Positions 1-8,195 of a stretch of DNA of 64,000 nucleotides are shown here, piece after piece. A model generated the notes under the pieces. It searched no databases and was not told the origin of the DNA. It worked only from the letters and a program-made list of their open reading frames with translations. Each line of letters begins with the position of its first letter. Position 1 is the first letter of the stretch. Both the position numbers and the translations under genes were made by a program. The stretch comes from Nguyenibacter vanlangensis (GTDB lineage Bacteria; Pseudomonadota; Alphaproteobacteria; Acetobacterales; Acetobacteraceae), in contig NZ_CP152276.1 of the NCBI RefSeq assembly GCF_038719015.1, forward strand, positions 2,027,501-2,091,500, read 5' to 3'.

Positions 1-660
1 ATTGCCGCGCCGTTCCTGGCCTATCGTGGTGATACCGCCATGGCCAGGAAGGATCGTCACATCATCCCCCAAGGGCAGCAACCGTTCGGCGATCATCCGG
101 ATCAATAGCGGTCCATCGCCGTAGGGGAAATCGGTTCGACCGACCGAACCACGGAAGAGCGTATCGCCCACGAACGCGAACCGGGCATGCGCATCATGGA
201 AGATGACGTGACCGGGCGTATGGCCGGGCACATGGCGCACCAGGAACGTCCGGCCCAGAAGCGACAGAGTGTCGTTATCCGCCACATACCGGTCGACCGT
301 AACATCCTGCATTCCGTCCAGCCCGAAATGCGCAGCCTGCGCCGCGATGCCGGACAGCAGGAACGCGTCGCGCGCATCCGGCCCGATGACCGGCACCGTC
401 GCTCCCTGCCGCCGCGATGCCGCGGTGCGCAGCGCATCTGCACCCCCCGCATGGTCCAGATGGCCGTGAGTCAGCAGAATCGCATCCAGCGTTAGATCGC
501 GTGCCTCCAGCTCACGCATCACGCGTGGTACGTCGCCACCGGGATCGACCACGACGGCATGGCGGCTGGCCGGATCCCACAGGACCGCGCAATTCTGCTC
601 GAACGCGGTCACTGGCACGACCAGCAGATCCAACCCGTCCAGATCCGAGGAAAACGACAC
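1..660 (-). CDS. MBL-fold metallohydrolase (glyoxalase II-like), C-terminus cut by window edge
   Basis: The 220 visible residues form a metallo-beta-lactamase fold hydrolase of the YcbL/GloB-like type. The metal-binding motif HGHLDH lies at residues 65-70, a second metal histidine is in VPGHTPGH, and the metal-bridging aspartate is in FVGDTLF. A further PGHG histidine motif sits close to the window edge. Such enzymes hydrolyse thioesters, usually S-lactoylglutathione-like compounds, in the cytoplasm. I chose a GTG start because GGAGG lies just upstream and no in-frame ATG precedes the conserved sheet. The reading frame runs off the left edge, so the C-terminus is missing. It is divergent from the XdhC gene. 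Family assignment is firm; the substrate is not known. Confidence 0.88.
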   Translation of the reverse strand, partial: MSFSSDLDGLDLLVVPVTAFEQNCAVLWDPASRHAVVVDPGGDVPRVMRELEARDLTLDAILLTHGHLDHAGGADALRTAASRRQGATVPVIGPDARDAFLLSGIAAQAAHFGLDGMQDVTVDRYVADNDTLSLLGRTFLVRHVPGHTPGHVIFHDAHARFAFVGDTLFRGSVGRTDFPYGDGPLLIRMIAERLLPLGDDVTILPGHGGITTIGQERRGN

Positions 661-809
661 TGGGGCCTCCTTGCCGACCGTGCGGTCAGGTATGGAATTC
701 GGACATGATGGATGCCCGCTCCGCTCTGTACGCCCCGAGACACGGACGAGCAAGGCCGCCCATCCGCGCCTTATGGCCTGTCTATATTCAAGCTGATAGA
801 GTGCTGCCC

Positions 810-1883
810 ATGACGCCGCACCCCTTGCCCTTCGACCCGCTGGATTTGGCAATTGCCTGGGCCGAAGCCGGCGAGCAGGCCGCCCTGGCGATCGTCGTGG
901 CCACCTGGGGCAGTTCGCCGCGCCCGCCCGGCAGCATGATGGCCGTCAGCGCCACCGGACGGATCGAAGGATCCGTTAGCGGCGGTTGTGTCGAGGCCGC
1001 CGTGGTGGATGCGGCCGCCACGGCCATGGCGCACGGAGGCACCGAATTACTGTCCTATGGCGTGACGTCCGAGCAGGCCTGGGCCGTAGGTCTGGCCTGC
1101 GGCGGGGAGCTTGATATCCTGGTCGAGTCGATCGGACCGGCCGGCTCATTGCCGCTCGAGCTGGCGCGGCGGGCTGCCGCCCTGCGGCGTGCCCGGCGCG
1201 CGGTTATCCTGGCGACCAACCTGCCCGACAGGCAGCATGTGCTGATCGAAAAGACGACCGATCGACTGCACGTCGTCGCGGGCGCGCCGCCGCTCGACAT
1301 TTTGCGGCCGAGCCTAGAATCCGTTTTTCGCAACGGCCGAAGCCAGCGGCAGCGGGATGCAGAGGGACGACTCTGGTTCCTGCACCTGCTGACCCCTCCC
1401 CACCGCCTGCTGATCGTCGGCGCGGTGCATATTGCCCAGGTTCTGGCACCGCTGGCCGCGGCGGCTGGATTCGACGTTACGGTGATCGATCCGCGCGCCC
1501 AGCTTGCCACCCCGGAACGCTTCCCCGGGATCACGCTGCAGGTCGATTGGCCCGACGAGGCCCTTGAGCGCATCGGCATCGACAGCCACACCGCTATCGT
1601 CACCTTGACCCATGACGCAAAGCTCGACGACCCCAGCCTGCGCGTCGCGCTGAACAGCCCGGCCTTCTATATCGGCGCGCTGGGATCGCGCAAAACCCAG
1701 GCTTCCCGGCTGATGCGCCTGCGCGAAGACGGTTTCGATACCGATCGGACCGCCCGCATCCGCGGCCCTGTCGGACTGGCGATCGGCGCCACCGGCGCAC
1801 CGGAGATCGCCCTGTCGATCCTGGCCGAGATCGTGGCCGTGCGGCACGATGCCCCACTTGCCCATCAGCGCGGCTGGACGTGA
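810..1883 (+). CDS. XdhC/CoxI family molybdenum hydroxylase maturation protein
   Basis: This 357-residue protein belongs to the XdhC/CoxI family. These proteins bind sulfurated molybdenum cofactor and help load it into xanthine dehydrogenase, aldehyde oxidoreductase or CO dehydrogenase-type enzymes. The N-terminal XdhC_CoxI domain has the glycine-rich EGSVSGGCVEAAV block. The C-terminal Rossmann domain has a modified dinucleotide motif (LLIVGAVHIAQ) and the family signatures IGALGSRKT and GPVGLAIGATGAPEIA. The open frame extends about 390 bases further upstream, but the ATG at 810 begins the conserved domain. Its stop overlaps the GTG of the next gene, so the two are probably translationally coupled. 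No molybdenum hydroxylase is encoded in this window, so the client enzyme is unknown. Confidence 0.88.
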   Translation: MTPHPLPFDPLDLAIAWAEAGEQAALAIVVATWGSSPRPPGSMMAVSATGRIEGSVSGGCVEAAVVDAAATAMAHGGTELLSYGVTSEQAWAVGLACGGELDILVESIGPAGSLPLELARRAAALRRARRAVILATNLPDRQHVLIEKTTDRLHVVAGAPPLDILRPSLESVFRNGRSQRQRDAEGRLWFLHLLTPPHRLLIVGAVHIAQVLAPLAAAAGFDVTVIDPRAQLATPERFPGITLQVDWPDEALERIGIDSHTAIVTLTHDAKLDDPSLRVALNSPAFYIGALGSRKTQASRLMRLREDGFDTDRTARIRGPVGLAIGATGAPEIALSILAEIVAVRHDAPLAHQRGWT

Positions 1884-2500
1884 CCACCCGACCCAAGTCC
1901 GTCGCCGCAATCCTTCTGGCCGCCGGCCGGTCCACGCGCACCGGTGCGCGTCATAAATTGCTGGCGTCCGATCGGGTGGGCGTTCCAATGGTCGTCCGCA
2001 CGCTACGGGCCCTATGCACCAGTCCGGCCTGGCCGATTATCGTCGTCCTGGGCCATCGCGCGGACGATCTTCGGACGGTCATCGCCGCACACGCCCCGTA
2101 TGAGCAGGACGTGACGACCTGTCTCGCCGCCGATCACGCCGATGGCCTGTCGGCGAGCCTGCGCGCCGGCGTGAGAGAGGCGGCACGTCACCGACCATCC
2201 GGCATCCTGATCTGCCTGGGCGACATGCCAGGGCTGAAACCCGACTTGGTCGCCCGCCTGATCGCCTGTCACCGCGAAGCCGCCGCCCCGGCCATCGTCC
2301 CTGTCCATGGCGGGCGGCATGGCCATCCGGCGCTGTGGGATCGCGCCATGATCCCGGAACTGATCGCCCTGCGGGGTGACCAGGGCGCGCGGGGACTGAT
2401 CCGCGCCCTGGGCACGCGCGTAAGGACACTCGACTCTGATCCGTCGATCCATCAGGATTTCGACACGGCCGAGCAACTGGATGATTTTGCCCGATCCTAA
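1880..2500 (+). CDS. MocA-like molybdenum cofactor nucleotidyltransferase
   Basis: This 206-residue NTP-transferase (MobA-like Rossmann fold) has the nucleotide-binding signature LLAAGRSTRTG followed by HKLL at about residues 12-28. The metal-binding aspartate is in CLGDMPGL. Proteins of this type next to XdhC are MocA-like. MocA attaches CMP to molybdopterin to make the cytosine dinucleotide cofactor used by xanthine dehydrogenase-family enzymes. The start is a GTG inside the XdhC stop (GTGA overlap), which supports a two-gene maturation operon. Cytidylyl versus guanylyl specificity cannot be read with confidence from sequence alone, so no symbol is assigned. Confidence 0.82.
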   Translation: MTTRPKSVAAILLAAGRSTRTGARHKLLASDRVGVPMVVRTLRALCTSPAWPIIVVLGHRADDLRTVIAAHAPYEQDVTTCLAADHADGLSASLRAGVREAARHRPSGILICLGDMPGLKPDLVARLIACHREAAAPAIVPVHGGRHGHPALWDRAMIPELIALRGDQGARGLIRALGTRVRTLDSDPSIHQDFDTAEQLDDFARS

Positions 2501-2586
2501 TCCCGCCTCGAGTTGACCGACGCCATCCCGGTATCGGACAAGAGGAGCACGCGGCCCGCCGCGGTCGCATCACGAGGAACTGGCCC

Positions 2587-2937
2587 ATGAGCAAGATCAT
2601 CCGCACCGAACCGAACGCGATCCTGTCGAAGGTCGTCGAATATCACGGCTTCCTGTTTACCCAGGGCTTCGTCGCCCGCGACCTGACGGCCGACATCGTC
2701 GCCCAGACACATGACGTGCTGGAGCAGATCGACGAGGCCCTGGAGCAGCACGGCACCGACAAGACGCGCCTGCTGCAGGCGCAGATCTGGCTGAAGGACA
2801 TCAAAGATCGTGACGCGATGAACGGCGTATGGTCGGCCTGGCTGCCCAAGGATGGCGCGCCTGCCCGCGCATGTGTCCAGGCAGTGATGGCCGCCCCCGA
2901 AATCCTGGTCGAAATCATGATCGTCTGCACGAAGTAG
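2587..2937 (+). CDS. RidA family protein (enamine/imine deaminase-like)
   Basis: This 116-residue protein is a YjgF/YER057c/UK114 (RidA) family member, the usual length for these trimeric cytosolic enzymes. The conserved arginine lies in ARACVQAV and the C-terminal acidic residue in LVEIMIV. Canonical RidA hydrolyses reactive 2-aminoacrylate released by PLP enzymes. This copy reads DRDAMNGVWSAW in the middle, typical of the YoaB/Rid4-7-like subgroup, so the exact substrate is uncertain. It is single-gene and followed by a strong terminator. A second RidA lies at 29788. Confidence 0.88.
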   Translation: MSKIIRTEPNAILSKVVEYHGFLFTQGFVARDLTADIVAQTHDVLEQIDEALEQHGTDKTRLLQAQIWLKDIKDRDAMNGVWSAWLPKDGAPARACVQAVMAAPEILVEIMIVCTK

Positions 2938-3019
2938 TAAGAACGGCGGAGGACACGCTTTCATCGCGATTCCATCTGTCGCATTTCGGCAACGGATTGC
3001 GATTCCCGGATATTTGAAG

Positions 3020-3048
3020 GCCGGCCAGGGCTCCCTGGCCGGCTTTTT
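3020..3048 (+). terminator. Rho-independent terminator after the RidA gene
   Basis: An 11-base-pair perfect stem (GCCGGCCAGGG pairing with CCCTGGCCGGC) with a minimal loop is followed directly by TTTTT on the plus strand. It lies about 80 bases after the RidA stop, so it should end that transcript before the CHAP gene. Confidence 0.88.
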
Positions 3049-3128
3049 CGTGGGAACCAAAATTTTTCATTCAAAAACTGGAATCTGGATCAGAGATCCA
3101 GGAATATATTCCTTATTATTTCGGCTGG

Positions 3129-3156
3129 CTGGTGAATTTTAATAAAATTTGACCAG
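3129..3156. promoter_or_regulatory. AT-rich imperfect inverted repeat upstream of the CHAP gene
   Basis: CTGGTGAATTTT is mirrored by AAAATTTGACCAG after a three-base spacer, with one inserted base. A second, perfect 7-bp repeat (CTGGATC/GATCCAG) lies at 3085-3101. This AT-rich stretch between the terminator and the CHAP gene is the likely promoter region, and the repeats could be an operator. No regulator is identified and no convincing -35/-10 pair was found. Confidence 0.3.
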
Positions 3157-3249
3157 TCTCCTCCCAGAAATGCGGCCACGTCTTGTCAGGGTTGCAACCG
3201 CCTTGCTACGCCTCGTTGCGCAGTGATTTGGCAGGTGGGATTCTTCGGG

Positions 3250-3963
3250 ATGTGGGCAGGCGGTTTGGGACGTTCTCTCCTTTTATCACTGGCGGCCGCT
3301 TCCCTCGGTTTGACCCTCTCTCCCAAGGCGGATGCCCGGACGCATCGCGCGCACCATGCGCATCGCAGCATCATGCATCATGTGGTCTATCACCGGCATG
3401 ACAGCGGCCATGTGATTCAGTGCGTGGCTTTCGCCCAGGCCGATTCCGACGTCGCCTTGCACGGCAATGCGGCCAATTGGTGGTACAACGCCGCCGGGGT
3501 CTATGCCCGCGGCTCTGCTCCCGAATCCGGCAGCATCCTGAACTTCCGCGCCAATCGCCGCATGCCGCTGGGACACGTCGCAGTCGTGACCGACATTGTC
3601 GACAGCCGAACCATCACCATCGACCAGTCCCACTGGGCCCAGCGCGGCATCAGCCGCCATGTATCGGTCATCGACGTGTCGCCCAACAATGACTGGACGG
3701 CCGTGCGCGTAGCGCTGAGCCATAACGGCGCCTATGGCAGCATCTATCCGACCTATGGCTTCATCTATGCGCGTCCGGACACGACCGGTCACGTCATGAT
3801 GGCCAGCAGCGAACGTGCCGTGCCGCATACGCGCAACGACGCGCCCAGCGATCTTCGCCGCCCGATGACGTCGACCGAAGTGGCCGAGGCGCCGGAAAGC
3901 CTGCCGGTCGTGACCTATGGCCACGCCTTCCGCGACGACGCGCCGAATCGCTCCATCCGCTGA
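3250..3963 (+). CDS. Secreted CHAP-domain amidase/peptidase
   Basis: The protein has 237 residues with a hydrophobic signal peptide at about 8-28 ending near ADA. After a His-rich stretch comes a CHAP domain. The catalytic cysteine is C58 in HVIQCVAF and the catalytic histidine is H109 in MPLGHVAVV. CHAP enzymes cleave peptidoglycan peptide or amide bonds, so it probably acts on the periplasmic or cell-surface wall. The ATG at 3250 has a GGTGGGA-like ribosome site nine bases upstream; a GTG at 3223 would add nine residues. The C-terminal ~80 residues are not recognisable. It is a single gene, convergent with rlmH. Confidence 0.82.
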   Translation: MWAGGLGRSLLLSLAAASLGLTLSPKADARTHRAHHAHRSIMHHVVYHRHDSGHVIQCVAFAQADSDVALHGNAANWWYNAAGVYARGSAPESGSILNFRANRRMPLGHVAVVTDIVDSRTITIDQSHWAQRGISRHVSVIDVSPNNDWTAVRVALSHNGAYGSIYPTYGFIYARPDTTGHVMMASSERAVPHTRNDAPSDLRRPMTSTEVAEAPESLPVVTYGHAFRDDAPNRSIR

Positions 3964-4023
3964 TATTCATCGTTTGGGGCAAAAAGGCGCCATTTCCAAA
4001 TCCCCGGCCCGGGATAGAACCGG

Positions 4024-4479
4024 TCAGGGCCGTCCCGCCCGGTGGTACGGATGGCCGGACGCAATCGCCCGCGCGCGATAAAGCTGTTCGGCCAGCAATC
4101 CCCGCACTAGCATATGCGGCCAGGTCATCGGCCCCAGGGAGAGCGTGTCATCCGCGCGCGCGAGCACGCTGCCATCCAGTCCCTCTGCCCCGCCGATCAC
4201 GAAGCAGAGCGGCCGCGCCAAGCCCATCCAACGTTCGACGAGGCGCGCGAAAGCCATGCTGTCATGGGTTCGCCCGCCTTCATCCAGCGCGACCGCGAAC
4301 GCCCGCTCCGGCAAGGCCGAAAGCAGCCCCTGCGCCTCGCGCCGCTTGATCTCGACCGCCGCCCCCCGGCCCTCGGCAATTTCCACCAGATCCAGCCGCG
4401 GCGTCAGCCGCGCGGCATAACGCTGGAACAGATCGTGCTCGACACGATCCTTCATGCGCCCGACCGCGATCAACCGCAT
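4024..4479 (-). CDS. rlmH: 23S rRNA (pseudouridine1915-N3)-methyltransferase RlmH
   Basis: This 151-residue protein is a SPOUT-family methyltransferase that methylates pseudouridine 1915 in helix 69 of 23S rRNA, using S-adenosylmethionine on the assembled 70S ribosome. Diagnostic parts are the SAM-binding FVIGGAEGL and the trefoil-knot end [22 protein letters not shown]...GHPYHR. Its length matches the family. It lies 36 bases after the NadD-RsfS reading frame on the same strand, the usual nadD-rsfS-rlmH order in Proteobacteria. Confidence 0.95.
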   Translation of the reverse strand: MRLIAVGRMKDRVEHDLFQRYAARLTPRLDLVEIAEGRGAAVEIKRREAQGLLSALPERAFAVALDEGGRTHDSMAFARLVERWMGLARPLCFVIGGAEGLDGSVLARADDTLSLGPMTWPHMLVRGLLAEQLYRARAIASGHPYHRAGRP

Positions 4480-4515
4480 TCCGTCCTCGCCTGAAACAGA
4501 ATGTGCGACCGGGCC

Positions 4516-5058
4516 TTATCCCTCGGCCGGCGGCACGTCCAGTTCGGCGCCCCACATGCGCTCTAGCCCGTACATGGCCCGAGCCTCGGCCTTGAACAGA
4601 TGAACGACAATATCACCGGCGTCGATCAGCACCCAGTCCGACCCGCTGGCGCCTTCGATCAGCACCCGCTTCAAGCCGGCATCGCCGAGCTTGCGTTCGA
4701 TATGCGCGGCCATGGCCGCGATCTGGCGGTCCGCGAGTCCGGTCGCGATCACCATCCGGTCGGCGAACGCCGCCCGACCGGTCAGGTCCAGCACCACGAT
4801 GTCCTCGCCCTTGTCGTCAGCGATGCTCTCGGTGATGATGGACAGGTATTTCTCCAGCAGGCTGGTTTCCGCCGGCTCGCGCTTCACCACCTTGGCCGGC
4901 CCGGCGACCGCCGCCTTCTTGCGCGGCGTGCCCGGGGCCTTCACCGCGCCGGCAACCGCATGCGTACCGCCGGAGGCGCTTCTGCCGGCTGTGCCGGACG
5001 TCTTCTTTGTTGCCGTGCGACGAGTGGTGCCCGTATCGGCCGGAGGCTTCCTGGCGAT
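4516..5058 (-). CDS. rsfS: RsfS portion of the fused frame (possibly made separately from an internal start)
   Basis: This is the 3' part of the NadD-RsfS frame. The conserved RsfS core starts near 4866. A perfect AGGAGA Shine-Dalgarno lies at 5066-5071, seven bases before an in-frame ATC codon (5056-5058), the point where a separate rsfS gene would be expected to begin. ATC is a very rare initiator, so separate production is an inference. The other in-frame candidates in the linker are GTG codons without a good ribosome site. RsfS lowers translation in stationary phase or starvation by preventing joining of 30S and 50S subunits. Confidence 0.55.
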   Translation of the reverse strand: MARKPPADTGTTRRTATKKTSGTAGRSASGGTHAVAGAVKAPGTPRKKAAVAGPAKVVKREPAETSLLEKYLSIITESIADDKGEDIVVLDLTGRAAFADRMVIATGLADRQIAAMAAHIERKLGDAGLKRVLIEGASGSDWVLIDAGDIVVHLFKAEARAMYGLERMWGAELDVPPAEG

Positions 5059-5712
5059 GACCGTCTCTCCTGATGCATGAGGCGCAGGCGGTTCGGGCGA
5101 TGATAACGCACAACCCCGGTCCAATGCCCGCAATTCCGTTGCTGATATACCGATCTGGGGGGCCGGAAGAAAGGCCCAAGCACAAGGCACGCAATCCGCC
5201 AGGATCGTCGCCTGCCGCCCCGGTCGGCGCCAGTGGGCCAGGGCCAGCGCCGCCTGCCCCCGCAGCGCCGCGGTGTTGTAGGGGGGCCGCGGCAGCACCG
5301 CGAACGGCACCTGTGCGATGATGCCCCGCCACGCGTGCCAGCGCGGCAATTGCGCAAGCCCATCCGCCCCCATAAGCCAGATGAACGCGACATGGGGAAA
5401 ACGCCGCCGCAACTGCGAAACCGTATCGACGGTATAGCGCGTCCCCATCCGCTGCTCGATATCGGTCGCGACGACGCGCCGCCCGTCCACCCGTGCCGCC
5501 ACCCTCGCCAGGCGGTCGGCGAACGGCGCCATCCCTTCGACCGGTTTCAGCGGATTCCCCGGCGAAACCATCAGCCAAACCTGGTCCAGACGCAAATGCC
5601 GCAGCGCCCGCCGTGCCAGGCGCAGATGGCCCTCATGCACCGGATTGAACGAGCCGCCCAACAGGCCGATCCGGGCCCGTCGCCCGTCGCCCCACGCGGG
5701 AATCGACACCAT
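4516..5712 (-). CDS. nadD: NadD-RsfS continuous reading frame: nicotinate-nucleotide adenylyltransferase fused to ribosome silencing factor
   Basis: One uninterrupted 398-residue frame joins two genes that are normally separate. Residues 1-200 are NadD, which makes nicotinic acid adenine dinucleotide from NaMN and ATP. They carry GGSFNPVHEGH (HxGH at 26-29) and the ISATELR motif at 189-195. Residues 283-398 are RsfS, the ribosome silencing factor that binds L14 (uL14) and blocks subunit joining, with EDIVVLDL, FADRMVIATG and SDWVLIDAGDIVVHLF. Between them is an Ala/Lys/Pro/Thr-rich linker without Met. NadD normally ends just after the ISSTEIR-type motif, so the stop has been lost or the fusion is real. 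The start lies two bases after the proA stop. An internal start for RsfS is possible and is listed separately. Confidence 0.85.
   Translation of the reverse strand: MVSIPAWGDGRRARIGLLGGSFNPVHEGHLRLARRALRHLRLDQVWLMVSPGNPLKPVEGMAPFADRLARVAARVDGRRVVATDIEQRMGTRYTVDTVSQLRRRFPHVAFIWLMGADGLAQLPRWHAWRGIIAQVPFAVLPRPPYNTAALRGQAALALAHWRRPGRQATILADCVPCAWAFLPAPQIGISATELRALDRGCALSSPEPPAPHASGETVIARKPPADTGTTRRTATKKTSGTAGRSASGGTHAVAGAVKAPGTPRKKAAVAGPAKVVKREPAETSLLEKYLSIITESIADDKGEDIVVLDLTGRAAFADRMVIATGLADRQIAAMAAHIERKLGDAGLKRVLIEGASGSDWVLIDAGDIVVHLFKAEARAMYGLERMWGAELDVPPAEG
5056..5071 (-). promoter_or_regulatory. Internal Shine-Dalgarno (AGGAGA) before an ATC codon in the NadD-RsfS linker
   Basis: Read on the minus strand, AGGAGA is followed after seven bases by ATC, codon 219 of the fused frame, then GCC AGG AAG. 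The site has ideal spacing for initiation but lacks ATG, GTG or TTG. It may be the relic of, or a weak non-canonical, rsfS start. Confidence 0.4.
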
Positions 5713-5714
5713 TG

Positions 5715-6995
5715 TCAGGGCCGCTGCTGCCCCGTGCCGATGACCTCGTAGCGATAGGTCGTCAACTGCTCCAGGCCGACGGGTCCGCGGGCATGTAGGC
5801 GCCCGGTGGCGATACCGATCTCGGCCCCGAACCCGAACTCGCCCCCGTCACAGAACTGGGTCGACGCATTCCACATCACCACGGCACTATCGGTACCGTT
5901 CAGGAACCGGGCCGCCGCCTCGGCATCATCGGTCACGATGGCTTCGGTGTGCGCGCTGCCATGGCGGACGATATGCGCCAGGGCGTCGTCTACCCCGTCC
6001 ACTACCGCGATCGACAGCACGGCATCCAGCCATTCGGTGGCGAAATCGGCGACGCTCGCCGCCGGCAGGCCGGGCACGATCGCCCGCGCGCGGGCGTCAG
6101 CCCGGAAGGCACAGCCCCGTGCAGCCAGATCGGCGACGATGACGGGCAAGAGCGACGGCGCCACTGTCGCGTCAATCAGCAGCGTCTCCGTCGCCCCGCA
6201 GATTCCGGTGCGCCGCATCTTGGCATTCACCACCAATCCCCGTGCCATATCCGGATCGGCCGCCGCGTGGACATAGGTGTGGCAAAGCCCCTCGGCATGC
6301 GACAGGACCGGTACCCGCGCCTCGCGCTGCACGCGCTCGACCAGAGACTTGCCGCCACGCGGGATGATCAGGTCGATCTGCCCGGATGCGGCCAGCATGT
6401 CGGCCACATGGCGCCGATCGGCATCCGGTGCGATCTGCACCGATGCCTCGGGCAACTCCGCCGCCCGTAGGCCGGCCACCATCGCCGCGTGAATCGCCCG
6501 CGCGCTGTGCAAACTCTCGGATCCACCGCGCAGGACGACCGCATTGCCCGATTTGATGCACAGGCCCGCCGCGTCCGCGCCGACATTCGGCCGGCTTTCA
6601 TAGATCATGCCGATCACCCCGACCGGCATCGCGATACGGCGGAAACGCAACCCGTTGGGCCGCGTCCATTCCGCCAGCACCCGCCCGACCGGATCGGGCA
6701 GCACCGCTACGTCCTCCAGCCCGACCGCCATCGCCTCGATTCGTGCCGGCGTCAGGGTCAGCCGGTCGCGAAATGCCGCCGTCGTGGTGGAATGCGCCAG
6801 GTCGCGCGCATTCGCCGCCAGGATCTCGTCCTGCCGCTCGCGCAAGGCCCGTGCCGCATGGCGCAGTGCGGCGTTGCGCGCATCGGTGGTACTGCGCGCC
6901 AGCGCCCGCGCCGCGTCACGTGCCCGCGCGGCCAGGCCCGGCATGGCCGGGACCCACTGGTCCTGCTGGTCCATGACGGGCGTGACTGCGTTCAT
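5715..6995 (-). CDS. proA: Glutamate-5-semialdehyde dehydrogenase (gamma-glutamyl phosphate reductase) ProA
   Basis: This 426-residue enzyme catalyses the NADPH-dependent reduction of gamma-glutamyl phosphate, the second step of proline synthesis. The aldehyde dehydrogenase fold is clear, with the catalytic cysteine in RRTGICGATETLL. Other family blocks are MPVGVIGMIYESRPNV, KSGNAVVLRGGSES and the C-terminal GRLHARGPVGLEQLTTYRY. I chose the ATG at 6995, with AGGGAG seven bases upstream; the open frame extends 26 residues further without a ribosome site. No proB is adjacent. proC lies at 17389. It is closely linked to NadD-RsfS. Confidence 0.95.
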   Translation of the reverse strand: MNAVTPVMDQQDQWVPAMPGLAARARDAARALARSTTDARNAALRHAARALRERQDEILAANARDLAHSTTTAAFRDRLTLTPARIEAMAVGLEDVAVLPDPVGRVLAEWTRPNGLRFRRIAMPVGVIGMIYESRPNVGADAAGLCIKSGNAVVLRGGSESLHSARAIHAAMVAGLRAAELPEASVQIAPDADRRHVADMLAASGQIDLIIPRGGKSLVERVQREARVPVLSHAEGLCHTYVHAAADPDMARGLVVNAKMRRTGICGATETLLIDATVAPSLLPVIVADLAARGCAFRADARARAIVPGLPAASVADFATEWLDAVLSIAVVDGVDDALAHIVRHGSAHTEAIVTDDAEAAARFLNGTDSAVVMWNASTQFCDGGEFGFGAEIGIATGRLHARGPVGLEQLTTYRYEVIGTGQQRP

Positions 6996-7100
6996 GATCG
7001 GGCTCCCTGCTCCGCGCGGCCGATCCGGCCGCGATCCGACGCGCATTGTCGAACCTTGCACGCCAGGACGCAAGCCGGATCACGACCGACCGGCAGGCTC

Positions 7101-8195
7101 TCAGACATTGAAGCGGAAGAGGAGGACATCGCCATCCTGCACGACATAGTCGCGCCCTTCGATCCGCAGCTTGCCCGCTTCCTTCGCCCCAGCCTCGCCG
7201 TGATATTGAACATAGTCGGCATAGGCTATGGTCTCGCAGGCAATGAAGCCGCGCTCGAAGTCATTATGGATCACGGCGGCGGCCTGCGGCGCACGGGTGC
7301 CGGCGGTGATCGTCCAGGCACGGGTTTCCTTCGGCCCGACGGTAAAATAGGTCCGCAGCCCCAGCAGACGGTACCCCGCCGCGATCACCCGATCCAGACC
7401 ACTATCGGCCAGGCCCAGCCCTTCCAGGAACTCCTTGCGGTCCTCGGGGCCCAACTGGCTGACTTCGGCCTCGATCGCGGCAGAAACCACCACGGCCGCG
7501 GCGCCCTCGGCTTCGGCGCGGGCCTGGACGCGCTCGGACCAGGCATTGCCGGTCGCAGCCGAGGCTTCCTCGACGTTGCAGACATACAGAACGGGCTTGG
7601 TGGTCATCAACTGCAGCCGGCGCACCGCCTCTTCCTGCCCGGCGGGGATCGCCTGGCGGGCGGGACGCCCCTCGCGCAGCACCGCGATCAGCGGCTCCAT
7701 CAGCGCCACCTGCGCCGCGGCCTCGCGATCATTGCCCTTGGCCTTCTTTTGCAGGGCGACGATCCGCTTTTCCAGCGAATCCAGGTCGGCCAGCATCAGT
7801 TCGGTCTCGATAATCTCAGCGTCGCGAATCGGGTCGATCCCACCCTCGACATGGGTGATGTCGTCATCCTCGAAACAGCGCAGCACGTGGATGATCGCAT
7901 CGACCTCGCGGATATTCGCCAGGAACTGGTTGCCCAGTCCCTCGCCGCGCGATGCGCCTCGCACCAGACCGGCTATATCAACGAATTCCAGGCTGGTCGG
8001 CAGGATCTTCTGCGACTTGCCGATGGCGGCCAGCGCCTCCAGGCGCGGATCGGGGACGGCGACCCGCCCCACGTTCGGCTCGATGGTGCAGAACGGATAA
8101 TTCGCCGCCTGGGCCGTGGCCGTCGCGGTCAGAGCGTTGAACAGGGTCGACTTGCCGACATTCGGCAGACCCACAATGCCGCAATTGAACCCCAT
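7101..8195 (-). CDS. ychF: Redox-regulated ATPase/GTPase YchF
   Basis: The protein has 364 residues, the usual length of YchF/OLA1. The P-loop GLPNVGKST is at 9-17, with VDIAGLVRGASRGEGLGNQFL as switch II. The C-terminal TGS domain ends in the family signature YVQYHGEAGAKEAGKLRIEGRDYVVQDGDVLLFRFNV region. YchF binds ATP in preference to GTP, associates with ribosomes and affects oxidative-stress responses. Its ATG overlaps the stop of pth by one base (TGATG), so the pth-ychF pair is translationally coupled. Confidence 0.95.
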   Translation of the reverse strand: MGFNCGIVGLPNVGKSTLFNALTATATAQAANYPFCTIEPNVGRVAVPDPRLEALAAIGKSQKILPTSLEFVDIAGLVRGASRGEGLGNQFLANIREVDAIIHVLRCFEDDDITHVEGGIDPIRDAEIIETELMLADLDSLEKRIVALQKKAKGNDREAAAQVALMEPLIAVLREGRPARQAIPAGQEEAVRRLQLMTTKPVLYVCNVEEASAATGNAWSERVQARAEAEGAAAVVVSAAIEAEVSQLGPEDRKEFLEGLGLADSGLDRVIAAGYRLLGLRTYFTVGPKETRAWTITAGTRAPQAAAVIHNDFERGFIACETIAYADYVQYHGEAGAKEAGKLRIEGRDYVVQDGDVLLFRFNV

